A stretch of DNA of 64,000 bases from Cydia pomonella (lineage: Eukaryota > Arthropoda > Insecta > Lepidoptera > Tortricidae). The translations under genes and the position numbers were made by a program. The DNA lies in assembly GCF_033807575.1 (NCBI RefSeq), contig NC_084703.1, forward strand, positions 1,116,001 through 1,180,000. Direction: 5' to 3'. Of this stretch, positions 22,345 to 32,864 are shown piece after piece; positions within the stretch are counted from its first letter, which is position 1; each line of letters begins with the position of its first letter. Under the pieces are notes generated by a model, which did no database searches, was not told the origin of the DNA, and saw only the letters and a list, made by a program, of their open reading frames with translations.

Positions 22345-22745
22345 AAGAAGGAAGAGTATAATCGGCCACTATGCTTGGCATTTGTGGACTATGAGAAAGC
22401 CTTTGACTCGATCGAGGCGTGGGCAGTGCTTCAGTCTCTCCGGTGATGACGCATAGTCTATTGATATTTCGGAAGACAGAAGTATTAGTGCAAAACGCCA
22501 TCATATCAGTCCGAATCCAGCATCATATCAGTCAATCCAACTGCACCGACTTGTAACATGTCAGATGTGGAGATGTCATTTCTCCGAAACTGTTTACCGC
22601 AGGCATTGCAGGTATCTACCCAAGCTCCTGGATCAACGGCGAGTACCTCACGTTCAATTTGCGATATTTTGGTTACCTCATCAGCAGTTTCACAACAGGT
22701 AGGTTTAAAAGTAAACATGGGCAAGACGAAAATTATGGTGTATAA
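22345..22745 (+). mobile_element. RTE-type reverse transcriptase fragment, internally deleted
   Basis: 22345-22443 encodes EEYNRPLCLAFVDYEKAFDS, IEAWAVLQSL (RT palm). 22690-22745 encodes QQVGLKVNMGKTKIM, another RTE block that normally lies well downstream. The YADD part between them is gone, and the sequence separating the two blocks is not recognisable. Confidence 0.65.
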
Positions 22746-22784
22746 TTGTGTTGTGTTGTGGTGGTGGTGTGTAATTGTGGTGTA

Positions 22785-23033
22785 GACGACCGGTCTGGCC
22801 TAGTGGGTAGTGACCCTGCCTATGAAGCTGATGGTCCCGGGTTCAAATCCTGGTAAGGGCATGTATTCGTGTGATGAGCATGGATATTTGTTCCTGAGTC
22901 ATGGGTGTTTTCTATGTATTTAAGTATTTATAAATATTTATATATTATATATATCGTTGTCTAAGTACCCTCAACACAAGCCTTATTGAGCTTACTGTGG
23001 GACTTAGTCAATTTGTGTAATAATGTCCTATAA

Positions 23034-23035
<2 letters not shown>
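22785..23035 (+). mobile_element. SINE family A, complete copy
   Basis: Head GACGACCGGTCTGGCCTAGT, box B GGTTCAAATCC, family body and tail, running directly into an (AT)n tract. The (AT)n probably grew from the SINE tail. Confidence 0.85.

Positions 23036-23038
<3 letters not shown>

Positions 23039-23064
<26 letters not shown>
23039..23064. repeat. (AT)n microsatellite
   Basis: Thirteen AT units directly after the SINE tail. Confidence 0.9.
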
Positions 23065-23065
<1 letters not shown>

Positions 23066-23157
23066 TCCATGTTGCACCTTACCGGATAATCGTTAGAAAC
23101 TCTGCTCTCGAAGTTGTGTAAGTACTCGTAAGTAGCCCAGTTAGGCAAGTCCAACAA

Positions 23158-23219
23158 CCGAGTTGGATTCGCCGATTCACCTCCAAAAAGAAGGAGGTGA
23201 ATCGGCGAATCCAACTCGG
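23158..23219. repeat. Perfect 27-bp inverted repeat at copia breakpoint
   Basis: The arms 23158-23184 and 23193-23219 are exact reverse complements around an 8-nt loop. The right arm starts where the copia integrase reading frame loses its similarity, so the hairpin marks the rearrangement point. Confidence 0.85.
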
Positions 23220-24735
23220 TTGGGCAGCACTCGCAGAATTGCCTTTATTTTCCTTTGAAGTTCATTTTCTACTCTGCTCTTATAATCTTTGAAAACTTCA
23301 AGCACATTCAACTTGTTTTTCAAGAGATAAACATGAACTTTTCTAGTAAAATTGTCTACAAAGGTAATAAAGTATCCAAGAAACTCTTGCTCCATCGGTC
23401 CACATAAGTCGGTGTGGACAAGCTGTAGTGCGTCTGTAGCTCTCGTGCCTACATTATTGAATGGCAGTCGGGCCTGCTTTCCCGTGAGACAGGTAGTACA
23501 GGTAACAGGACTCTTACTTTTCTCAAGAAACGGTTCAACTCCCTCGGCGCACTCCAGCAGCTTTCTAACATCTGTAAAGTTCAGATGTCCCATGCGTCTG
23601 TGCCACAGGACAACATCATTTAAGCTAGCAGAACAAGTCAGGTTGGAGACAACTTCTCGGTGTGTATTCAAAATGAAAAAATTGTTTTCATGTGTTCCTG
23701 TATGGTTGCCGCCGCTGTCGTATATAATACCAGCTGTCATTTGTAAAGTTTACTGTGCAGCCATTTTTCACCATAGCACTAACAGATAAGAGGTTTGAAC
23801 CAATTTTAGGAATATACAGAACTTTCTTACCTGAATTTTGCTATCTTCATTACCATTCAACATTAAGTTTACCTTTCCCATACTTTCAACTGGAAGCGGT
23901 GTCTTACTGGCTTCCATCACGTTAGCTGTCGGTGGATTTGTGACGTCATACATCCGATCGAGTCTGTTGGTCATATGCATGGAGGCACAGGAATCCACAT
24001 ACCAACGGTCGGGATATTGGGTCTGAAAAATGCTGCAGGAGTTTAGACTTGATGGAATATGCGCTGTTCGTGATACCCGACCTCTCCAATCCCATAATCA
24101 TTGGCTTATAAGTTTCAGGTAAGCCTGCCAACATCAGCGTTCCGAGCCATTCGTCATCAATACTGAACTTAATATTTCTTAGTTTGTGGGCGGTTGACAT
24201 TATCTTGTTTACGTAGTCATCGACATTTCTGCACGAGTCCAGCGTGGTAGTAATAAGGTCTCTCAACAAGGCTACTCTTCTGTATAATCCACTATCATCA
24301 AAGGCCTTATCTATATTTTCCCAGGCTTCTTTACATGTAGTGGCTAGTGGCATTCTGCACATGTACATAGTTGAACGGGTCTAACAGCAAGATAAGCTTC
24401 GACTTCGCCTTTGCCACGTCCGCGCCCATGCACGTAATAGTTAAGACCCTTTTTTATTTGTCAGGATGTCGCCGTCGACGGATACGTCTGGGAGGACATC
24501 ATCATCACTGTCGGTATTGGTACCAGTAACACATGTCCACAATTCTTCAAGCTCGAAGTAAGCTTGTACAGCAAATTTCCAACTTGCGTAATTTTCTCTC
24601 CCGACAAGTTTATCAAGATGTATATTGTTACTGCCTGAATTCGGCATATTTACGTGGTAACAATAATTCGATGAACATCTGACGTAACAAAATAATTCGC
24701 CTTTCAAACTCGCCCGTCGGCGTTCGAACAAATTG
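23177..24735 (-). mobile_element. Ty1/copia retrotransposon remnant: gag, protease, integrase start
   Basis: Order on the minus strand. Gag from 24731 (NYASWKFAVQAYFELEELW; then KEAWENIDKAFDDSGLYRRV, MLAGLPETYKPMIMGLE). Protease near 23998 (DSCASMHMT, where copia proteases normally have DSGA/S, so the catalytic loop glycine is replaced by cysteine). The GAG-pre-integrase motif VVLWHRRMGHLNF, CTTCLTGKQARLPF. Integrase start VHTDLCGPM and FITFVDNFTRKVHVYLL. Gag and protease are almost adjacent, so the zinc-knuckle region seems deleted. Several frameshifts. Reverse transcriptase, RNase H and both LTRs are absent. Not functional. Confidence 0.85.
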
Positions 24736-24739
24736 AAAT

Positions 24740-25010
24740 GTTAACTACCTACGGCGTTTTATTCCCCGACTCGTTTACTGCTTACAAACCACGTTCTGGG
24801 ACCAATGATGAATATTCGTAAGATATCTGAGAGTTGAATAAAACGGCAACAAATAGCACAAACGTACAAAGAGCATATAATCAATACATTTTACAAACGT
24901 ATTTCATATATTGAAGTAAGTCAAGAAGTGACGTGACAACACATGTCAGTAAGAACAGAAAAATAATGAGGTTGCGTTCTTAAGCTCTAACAGTGTCGAC
25001 TAATGTAGAT
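24740..25010. other. No gene seen
   Basis: AT-rich spacer between the copia remnant and the minisatellite. Confidence 0.5.
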
Positions 25011-25288
25011 GTCGACCATCGGTAGGTGCCGACTATCGGTAGGTGCCGGCTGTTGGTAAGTATCGAGTATTGGCAGGTACCAATTATTGTTAGGTGCCGA
25101 CTATTGGTAAATGTCAACTATTGGGAGCTGTCGACTATTGGTAGGTGCCGACTATTGGTAGGTGCTAACTATAGGTAGGTATCAACTATTGGTAGGTGTC
25201 GACTATTGGTAGGTGCTAACTATAGGTAGGTATCAACTATTGGTAGGTGTCGGCTATTGGTACGTGCCAATTAGTGGTAGGTGTCGCA
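25011..25288. repeat. 17-bp minisatellite, ~16 copies
   Basis: Unit GGTAGGTGCCGACTATT with variants (TCGACTATTGG, CTAACTATAGG). The register is 17 throughout. A two- or three-unit higher-order block (TAACTATAGGTAGGTATC...) appears twice near 25165 and 25215, showing recent local duplication. Confidence 0.9.
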
Positions 25289-25716
25289 TATGCTTCCATC
25301 AATTATATTAGTATGGATAAATTAAAATTTTAGTGTTTAATAAGTATACACAATACAACATAATACACACCCTCTTTATTGCAAAACCTAAATATAACAT
25401 ATATTGACTCAAAAACATACCTTTTATAAGCAACTCTATAACATACCTTTTATAACAAAAACAAAATTGGAAGTCATTCTAATAGTCTCCGAGTGGGTCT
25501 GTGAGCTGTAGACCTCGCTTCGTTGACTCATTCTTATGGCACTTTAATCACTGACAGCGAACTCTCAATGGTTAAAGTGCCATAATCCTACTGGCGCTTA
25601 ATTCCTTTATGCCAATTTCCACTTTTTAGAACTTTTCCTAAAAACCAAAGGACAAAAGAATTATATTTAACTAGCGAAAACAAAATTTCACGAGAATTGG
25701 TTGATAATTGCGACCA
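25289..25716. other. No gene seen
   Basis: AT-rich, with a short inverted pair ATGGCACTTTAATCACTGA / GGTTAAAGTGCCAT at 25535-25585. Confidence 0.5.
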
Positions 25717-25875
25717 GTACCCCTAGTGTAAATTTATTCGATGGCGTAACGTGACGTACGCGTTTGCGTTAAGTCTAATTTTGTATGGGATTTTGAGTTT
25801 CCAAAACTTTCCGCTTGGCGCGCTGTTTCTAAATGAGACTTAACGCAAACGCGTACGTCACGTTACGAACTAGGA
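25717..25875. mobile_element. MITE, TACCCCTAGTGTAAA family, copy 2 (right end damaged)
   Basis: The left end GTACCCCTAGTGTAAATTT and both inner arms (GCGTTTGCGTTAAGTC; GACTTAACGCAAACGC) are present. The last ~20 bp before the right terminus are deleted, leaving only CTAGG. Confidence 0.75.
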
Positions 25876-26018
25876 AAGTGAGGCCTCTGTTGAGGAAAAC
25901 ATATGCTATGATAGCATATTGCGCGAGTTAAAACGGAGAACTTCGCTAATGATTCGGTCAACAAAAAACGATTTCGACGAATTAAGAACCTTCTTTTTTA
26001 AAGTCGGTTATGAATATC

Positions 26019-26150
26019 ATATGTGACGTTCCACGGTAAAGGGACCTTATGGCGGTCGGCGTTTACGCTGTTATTACCAACGCTCCAATGCTAATGCGCT
26101 GCCATGCGGCGTAAGCCATAAGGAACCTTTATACGTGGAACGTCACATAT
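26019..26150. mobile_element. Short palindromic MITE, ATATGTGACGTTCCACG ends
   Basis: The left ATATGTGACGTTCCACG and the right CGTGGAACGTCACATAT are exact reverse complements. The next block also mirrors (ACCTTATGGC / GCCATAAGGAACC). 132 bp, no coding capacity. Confidence 0.8.
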
Positions 26151-26154
26151 TTGG

Positions 26155-26356
26155 TTCTAAAATTAATAGACTAATTAATAGATTGGAAAAGTTAATCGCT
26201 GGTAATTAGTCGACGATTAATTTAATCGCGACCAACGTTAATCGCAACTCTTCGACTAAAACTAATTAATCGTCCCTTTTAATCGTCGCTCGCGATTAAG
26301 TCGGTTAATTTTAATCGTTAATCATTAGGCGATTAAACGTTGCCCATCTCTGGTTG
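26155..26356. mobile_element. Possible hAT-type MITE, right end
   Basis: Dense repeats of the 6-mer GATTAA/TTAATC on both strands end in GTTGCCCATCTCTG, the reverse complement of the CAGAGATGGGCAAC terminus common in hAT-type elements. The matching left terminus is not found, so this is a partial copy. Confidence 0.45.
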
Positions 26357-26517
26357 CAGGTGGAATTCGAACAAAACAGTAGAACTGTAAGTATTTCGCC
26401 ATCCTGGTGGGCGACAATTTTTTTGCCGCCGCCTTTACGCTTGCTTCCACTACGTAGCCCCATAATCATAGTCTAAGAGCTGGCAACTTACTTATGTTAA
26501 TTGTTAAGTAAGCTGGA

Positions 26518-26900
26518 CCGATGGGCGTTTAACTGGGTATTTGTAACGAAATAAAATACGGATAGGAAAAAAATCTAATGTGTCTATTACAAAATTATCT
26601 TTTAATTGTTTTACTTTTAAGTAATGTTTAAATGATTTTTTTCCCAATTTACGATACTCGTAATTCTCAGAGTCGAAAATATACGAAGTCTCACGAACAA
26701 TCTTAATAAATAGTCCGCAGGGAAACACAAACATGACCATGTAGGTAATTTAAATATTTCACTTCAAGGATTTCCGTGTAAATAGTGCTAAAATTATGTG
26801 TAAAGGCAATCTCTAATTTTTGAACGTACTCCTTTATTTCCTGAGAAGGCACTCGGTGGCAAAGTTTGTTCAACGTCTCTTGCTTTACGAGGGCTCGCAC
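26518..26900 (-). pseudogene. Unidentified coding-like sequence with a frameshift
   Basis: Two overlapping minus-strand frames look continuous if one frameshift near 26720 is allowed. The first has LNKLCHRVPSQEIKEYVQKL and EIAFTHNFSTIYTEI, the second SYIFDSENYEYRKLG and KKSFKHYLKVKQLKDNF. Charged, helix-prone residues suggest decayed protein sequence, perhaps the C-terminal half of a transposase, but I cannot name the family. It may be chance in AT-rich DNA. Confidence 0.25.
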
Positions 26901-26949
26901 ACTTAAAATTCCACTTTTTGAACCACTCGCTACGCTCGTGGATCAATTT

Positions 26950-28090
26950 AGGAATTTTTCGCTGCCTCGGGTCTCAATATAATCGCGAGAAGTTAAACAA
27001 CAACTTTGCCCCCTTGTAAAATAAATAAGTATTTCACCACACCTATGCGAGGAAACTAAAATCTGTATTAATTGCAACAATTCTTATTACATGTAATAAA
27101 TATTAATTATATATAATATTTATTATTCAAATTAATCGTTTAAATATTATTAGTCAATCCAACAAGCTAACGCGTGAAAAACAAATCGAAATCTAATTAC
27201 TTTGCCTCTCTAGAGGATAAAATGCAACTTTACTCACTGTATTTAAAGGGTAATATTAGCCTTTTAGAGTGGGTGTGGTGAAAAATATTTTTTTTTGGGT
27301 GAATGTCGAAATTGTTGAAAAGAAAGTACGATTCACGAAAAGGTCACTAGCTCTTAGACTATATCAATCGTCAAGCTACTTGACGACGTAATTATAGGTA
27401 CCTTCTTGTTTAACATTTTGTGATACATTGTTGTTGATATATGTGTGTACCTATAAGTTATTTATAAGGAATAATTTAGTAGGTCCTTGATAGACCTTAC
27501 CCAGGCTTTTGACAAATTCTTAGGAGTAGGTATTTATTATAATTCATTTTAATTTGTTTTAAAGCGCTTTAGTTTTATGCAAACAAAACGAATCAAAAAG
27601 TTAAAGAATTTGAATACTTAATATTTATGTTATGGTTTAAAATTAAAATTCACCAAAATGACTTAACTTTCAATATCGTCCAGGATTTAAAAAAGTATTA
27701 TTTCTGCTTCCTTGTTTTGTATGGGGAAACAAGATTAGTTAGACTATATTATTCGAAACTTTACAAGACTATTCCTAACGATGAATGAGTAAACACGAGT
27801 TTCAGGTTTTTTGAGAAGTCAACCCCTAAAAGGGGGAAATATGGTGACAAAGTCTAAAAATCAACATGGGTACTATTTGGTTTATCTGGTCGCTGATTAC
27901 GTAAATAAAAACGATTGTAAAATCTAACGAAGTGGACGTGAAATACAAATCCCCTGTTGGGGTGCGCTGGGGTTGAAATGACTAAATATCAATATGGGTG
28001 TCGTTTTATGTTTTTTTGGGACTTTTTTTTTGCGAGGCCCCTGTTTTTAGTGCTAAATAAAAGAATTGGTAGGCCGTATCACGGAAACGC
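26950..28090. other. No gene seen
   Basis: AT-rich. A segment at 27810-28040 (AAGTCAACCCCTAAAAGGGG, ...CCCCTGTTGGGG) looks like an interspersed repeat but could not be bounded. Confidence 0.45.
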
Positions 28091-28094
28091 CTTG

Positions 28095-28620
28095 TAGACA
28101 GTCCAAAGGCTGAGCTTCAAGAAAATGGAGCTCGGTTGTGAACTAAGTACCTATGTGTTATAAAGCGAGAAGCGAGGCAGAAAGCCGAGCTCCACCTAGG
28201 ACAGAAGATCCGGGACATCAAATCTCAATGGCTTCCCGTGCGAAGCCGAAGACTGAGCTGCAGGAAAGCAGAACTTGAGCTGAAGCTCGAACTCGCAGAG
28301 TGAGCGAGGCCGACGGCTAAGCTCCGCAAAGATAGGGCCGGCAGTCCGGAATGTGCAGTTTCCTGCGAGTCGGAAACCGAGCAAGACCGTAAGCCAAGCT
28401 TAGCGTTTCAGTAAGGCCTATAAACTTTCCTGCAGCGCATTTATGCGTGGCCAAAGGCCGACTCACAGACAAAAACCAATGGCCAAGTGTTTTGAAACGC
28501 AAGGCCTAAGGCCGAGCTCCACGAACGACCGAAGGACTTCCGTGTGAGGCCAAAGGTCGAGCTACGATAGATCAGAGCTTGGAATCAGACAAACGGCCGA
28601 AGGTTCAACCAACCGTTCGA
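28095..28620. repeat. Irregular array of GGCCGAAGGCCGAGCT-like motifs
   Basis: The theme (G)AGGCCGAAGGCCGAGCTC recurs about nine times at 40-80 bp spacing (for example AAGGCTGAGCTTC, AGAAAGCCGAGCTCC, GAGGCCGACGGCTAAGCTCC, AGGCCTAAGGCCGAGCTCC, GAGGCCAAAGGTCGAGCT). Related motifs occur inverted at 29240-29340, beyond the fold-back at 28921-29172, so both may belong to the arms of one large decayed element. Confidence 0.55.
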
Positions 28621-28920
28621 TCGAGGAGCGTTTCCATACTGCAGGAGAGCACAGCCAGGACTTGCTTGAAAGCGCGACTTGCTTGGATGTTTTGGGCCTT
28701 CAGCCGTATGCAGGTTTGTTTTTACCCGACTGCCAAAGGGAGGAGGGTAATGTTTTTCGAGTGTATGTATGTCTGTTTTTTTGTGGCCTCCTGTAGCCTA
28801 AACGGCTTGATGGATTTTGATGTATGAGGTATCGTTAGATTCGTCTTGATTACGGGAGTGTGATAGGATTTTTTGGGGGTAACTAAAAAGTTATAAATAT
28901 TTTTTTTTTAATAAAAAAAC

Positions 28921-29172
28921 AAAAAAACTCGACTGCACACTAAAAAGAGGAAAACAAGCCCCACAAGAATATTGTTGTTGATGGTAAGTATCACAGGCGG
29001 GGACCAACAGTAGGTTACTAACAGTCATTTTGGTTGTTGGTTGTTAAGTTCACCTTTTAGCAGAATCTTACTTTGGTGGCGGTCAAGTTGGTCCCCGCCT
29101 GCGATACTTACCATCAACAACAATATTCTTGTGGGGCTTGTTTTTCTCTTTTTAGTGTGCAGTCGGGTTTTT
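28921..29172. mobile_element. Fold-back element with ~87-bp arms
   Basis: The left arm (28921-29008, with GACTGCACACTAAAAAGAGG, AACAAGCCCCACAAGAATAT and GGCGGGGACCAAC) is mirrored at 29087-29172 with very few mismatches. The spacer of about 78 bp is CAAC/GTTG-rich. A T-rich/A-rich extension continues the pairing outward for another ~25 bp each side. The preceding 28722-28890 segment (GACTGCCAAAGGGAGGAGGG) is a common moth repeat. Confidence 0.8.
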
Positions 29173-29984
29173 TGTTTTTTTTTATAATATTTTTTTTTTA
29201 TATTTGAGTAATATGATCACGGCTGTGTAGTATATCGGCATTTGACCTCGGGCTGCATATTTCTGGCTTTAGGCCTGACGTGGAACGCGCTCTTCGGCAA
29301 CCTAGGGCCTTGAAGCTCATTCTTGCGATCCGATCATCTTTTGTGTGTCCGAGCTCTGCTATCCTTTCGGTTCATTACTAAACAATTAACCATTGTCATT
29401 TCCGAATTCAACCCTCCTGTAGCTCCTGTAGCTCTTTCTCGCTGTCTGATTTTGGCATGCCAGTTCAGATATACCAAATTAAATACGGTGGCGAAACAAA
29501 ACAAAAAAAATGATTGCAAAAATGTAATAAGCGATCTTGCCATTATGACACAACTGTTTTTTTTTTTGCAATTTAACCCTGTTAGGTCTTTTTACAAACT
29601 TTTCAGAGTCCATCTTAGATAACTTCTGCAAAGACTTTGACTCTATTCATGTTCCACGTAAACTTCTCAGCCTGTTGAGCGAGGCCCCGGGCGGTTGCCC
29701 CGTTCGCCACCCCCAAAGCCCGCCCCTGACCTCACCGACTCGAAGTGGACTTCTGTTCCCAGGCACAACACTACAGTACTTTCTGTTAAAGTCGAGTTGA
29801 ATAGAAATGGCTTAAGTTATAATGTAAACAAACATGACATATTTTGTAAGCAATTGAAGCAGACATTTAGTATGGAGATAGTTTAAGGCCCGATGAAGGA
29901 CATACAATTATTTTTGCGGAACGTTAATTCCCTGGAAGAATGGTATGGGACGCCACTTGCGTGTGTCCTACCTCTCATCGACCA

Positions 29985-30275
29985 GCAGGCATGCTGGTGC
30001 GGCGGCGGACACTCGGGAGCGTCAAAAGGTAGCCAAATATAGCTGTCTCGGCGGCGCTCAATACGAATTCGTCGCGTTGGCGTCGGCACACTTGGTTCGT
30101 GGGGCAGAGGGGCACAGATACTCCACAAGGTGCTGGGGAAGCGGCTGAGGGAGGCAACGGGCGACCCCCGCGCGGGCAACTTTCTCGCGCAGAGAATTGC
30201 AATAGCAATCCAGCGCGGGAACGCTGCCTGCGTGATGGGCACCCTACCAAGGGCGCAAAATTTTGATAGGTATTT
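29985..30275 (+). mobile_element. Retroelement polyprotein C-terminal fragment, frameshifted
   Basis: Encodes in shifting frames KVAKYSCLGGAQYEFVAL, then a TLGSWG-like block, GKRLREATGDPRAGNF and IAIAIQRGNAACVMGTLP. Third copy of the family at 1885 and 12820, and the most GC-rich of the three. Confidence 0.7.
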
Positions 30276-30279
30276 TTAA

Positions 30280-30880
30280 TTTTTAGCTTTAGTTATTTTA
30301 ATTGTAGTTAGATTTAGTTTATTATTCATGTTGTGAGATTTTTGGAAATATATAATCTAAAAGTATTCAATGATGTTTAATACAATTATTTTTGTCAGTC
30401 ATCATCATAGAATCTATTATAGATTCTCATGACGATGATTGACATCATGATATTTGACATAATGATGGTGATGATGATCGGCATGACGATGATAACTATT
30501 TTTGTCAATCATCAATATCATCATGATGAGAATCTACTCGTAGTATAGAATATTTATGTGCTTAGAGAATTGTTTTCTCTCATTGCACTAATAACCATTT
30601 ATTTACTTACAGTAAAGATGATAAAAGTCCTGCGCTGTACGGATTCTGTGAGAAGAGAGTAGCCCCACGACCGCCTTACTAATATTTCTGCTCCTCGTAC
30701 TAACTAAACGAAAAGAGCAGGTCGGGCCAAGAGAAAATAAACGGTTACGCCAACTCACTGCTGTTTTACTTAGCCCCACTCTGCCCTCCGTATATTTGGG
30801 TAACTTTTGACTAATATAATATATTGTAATGGAATTAGATCCACTGTCTGGTTGAGTTGAAATGGCGTACTTCCGTAGAC
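30280..30880. other. Low-complexity GATGAT/ATCATC stretch, no gene seen
   Basis: 30390-30560 is rich in GATGATGA and ATCATCAT with inverted copies of AGAATCTA. The remainder is unremarkable. Confidence 0.5.
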
Positions 30881-30885
30881 CCGGT

Positions 30886-31806
30886 ACAGCCCTAACTTCA
30901 CAGACTCTACATCTTAGTCAAAATTGGGTACTTGACACATGTTGAATATTATAACAAAATTTAGTTAAATGGATAGAAAATGAGCCATACATTATAATAA
31001 AGTGAAATTAAAAAAAAAATATTGAGATTATAAAAAAATACAAGGCTCCGAATTCTCAAAAAAAAATTTTTTTTGTCTTTCAAAAATAGAAAAGAAAATG
31101 GTACCATTCGTTTTTACATTTTATTAAAAAATAAATTGTATGACAACTATACACATAAACGCATATTCAGGGTCAAAATGGCAATTTCCTTGATCTTCCA
31201 TACATTTAGAACAGACTTATATGATCACCTTCCGTAAAACCACCCAACTATAGTCCAAAGCTCCCAAATTTTTCTCGTTCAGGTGTGTATTTTACTATAT
31301 TTTAGTAGTAAGTATGTTTATAAATGGAAGGTAAAACTAGGAGTAAACCACAAGGAACATTGATAGATACTTAATTTCCTTTTGAACTTGTGGACCATAG
31401 TTGCAGTATTGGACTATAGTTGGGTGGTTTTACGGTTATTATTTTGTTAGAGGCGTTTCAATCGTCGAGTGCGAGCGTCAGACGTCAAATGCCATGAGTC
31501 CTATATAGACATTTGATCCTCAGGAAAATCAAGATCGTTTGACATTATTTACAAAAAACAGTCAAGTAGCCAATTATGTGGCTTGGCCGTTTCGTTACTA
31601 CAAGAAGTATTGTATGTATAATAAAAAATAATGAATATTGAATAAATATTCCACCTTCCGCCCATGTGACGGTAGCGAAACGGCCAAGCCATATTATATT
31701 TTGACTAAGGTGTAGACTGTAGAGTCTGGGAAGTTAGGGCTTGTAGAGTTAGAACCTTGGCTCTACAAGGGATCTGATAACTTTTTGACAGTGCGAGCCT
31801 TTTGGT
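30886..31806. mobile_element. Decayed copy of the 3110-4363 element family
   Basis: The right part (31660-31806: CCATGTGACGGTAGCGAAAC, GGCCAAGCCATATTATA, GGCTCTACAAGGGATCTGAT) matches the right end of the 3110-4363 element. The left end survives as two pieces (30886-30930 and 31565-31605) separated by unrelated DNA, including the 31232-31435 MITE. Confidence 0.55.
31232..31435. mobile_element. MITE with perfect 27-bp inverted ends
   Basis: The left terminus CCGTAAAACCACCCAACTAT (27 bp in all, 31232-31258) is an exact reverse complement of 31409-31435. 204 bp, no coding capacity. The perfect ends suggest a recent insertion. Confidence 0.85.
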
Positions 31807-32019
31807 TTCGTCTTGGCAAAATTTTACATGAAAATGTTTTTGATGGGATTAGTTTGCCCAGAAGCGAGAACTCGCGGTTCGGCAAAAACTATAACTACAT
31901 ATAGAGTAGAATCATATATATTTAATAAATTTCGATGCGATTTAAAGAAGTGAGGGAATTCAAAATGGCTTCTGTTTTATTTTATAATTTCGACTACGGA
32001 TTCATAGTTTATTTATTTA

Positions 32020-32110
32020 TTTAAACTTTATTGCACGACTTAATGCCAAAATGCATTCTCTACCAATCAACCATTGGGTCAAACAGAGACATATATGTTG
32101 GTGCAGAAGA
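32020..32110 (-). mobile_element. LINE 3' UTR tail (copy 2)
   Basis: The minus strand has GGTTGATTGGTAGAGAATGC, TGGCATTAAGTCG, TGCAATAAAGTTTAAATA and an AAATA tail, as at 4563-4683. The sequence continuing to 32430 may be more of the same LINE. Confidence 0.6.
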
Positions 32111-32454
32111 TATTCATAAATTATTTAACCGAAAAGTCAATTATATATAAATAACAATATTAAAATAAATCTACAAAACTATGATTAAATACTACTACTT
32201 ATATGATATGCAAAAGATAAACTAATACATATTACTACATGCTCATGCTCAAGATGAAGAACATAAAATTCAAATTCTTCTGACAGAAGATGCTTGCGGA
32301 GTAGTTGCTTAAAAACTGGTTTGCTTTCGAATCGAAAGAGGGAATTCCAGAGACGGAGATTCCGACTCCTTCAACGGCGAAGGAGTCGGATATATGTACG
32401 AATAAAACCAGTACGGTGAGCAGCAAGATAAAATGTATGCCATTATAACGATCG

Positions 32455-32645
32455 GTACCCCTAGTGTAAATAAATTGGATTTCGAAACGTGACGTACGCG
32501 TTTGCGTTTAGTATCATTTTGTATGTGATTTAGAAAGAGCGCGCCAAGCGGGACGTTTTGGAAACTCAAAATCCTATACAAAATGAGACTTAACGCAAAC
32601 GCGTTCGTCACGTTATGATGTCGATAAAATTTACACTAGGGGTAC
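32455..32645. mobile_element. MITE, TACCCCTAGTGTAAA family, copy 3
   Basis: The complete inverted ends GTACCCCTAGTGTAAA and TTTACACTAGGGGTAC are 191 bp apart. The inner arms carry GCGTTTGCGTTTAGT and ACTTAACGCAAACGC. In opposite orientation to copies 1 and 4 relative to its asymmetric centre. Confidence 0.85.
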
Positions 32646-32737
32646 AGATGTGTTTATTTTATTTTGTTCAGTTATATATAATATTTTCCTCTTAGGTTAA
32701 ATATTTTATGAATATCTTCTGCAACAGAGCTCGACGA

Positions 32738-32862
32738 GGGGGGGCGGGTTTAGGGTCGGCAACGCGCATGTAACTCCTCTGGAGTTGCAGGCGTACATAG
32801 GCTACGGAAACTGCTTACCATCAGGCGGGCCGTATGCTTGTTTGCCACCGACCTAGTATTTA
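32738..32862 (+). mobile_element. CR1-like LINE 3' end
   Basis: GGTCGGCAACGCGCATGTAA ... CTGCTTACCATCAGGCGGGC, GTATGCTTGTTTGCCACCGA and a short A tail. Almost identical to 4690-4825. Confidence 0.7.
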
Positions 32863-32864
32863 AA

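Noticed and set aside
23352..23789. 145-codon plus frame opposite the copia remnant
   Set aside because: The minus strand has WHRRMGHLN and the integrase start; the plus frame has no domain.
32309..32611. 100-codon minus frame (and a similar 61-codon frame at 9693) with a hydrophobic MTNAFALSLILYRILSF start
   Set aside because: Both lie on the palindromic arms of the TACCCCTAGTGTAAA MITE, so the similarity comes from the repeat and not from a protein family.
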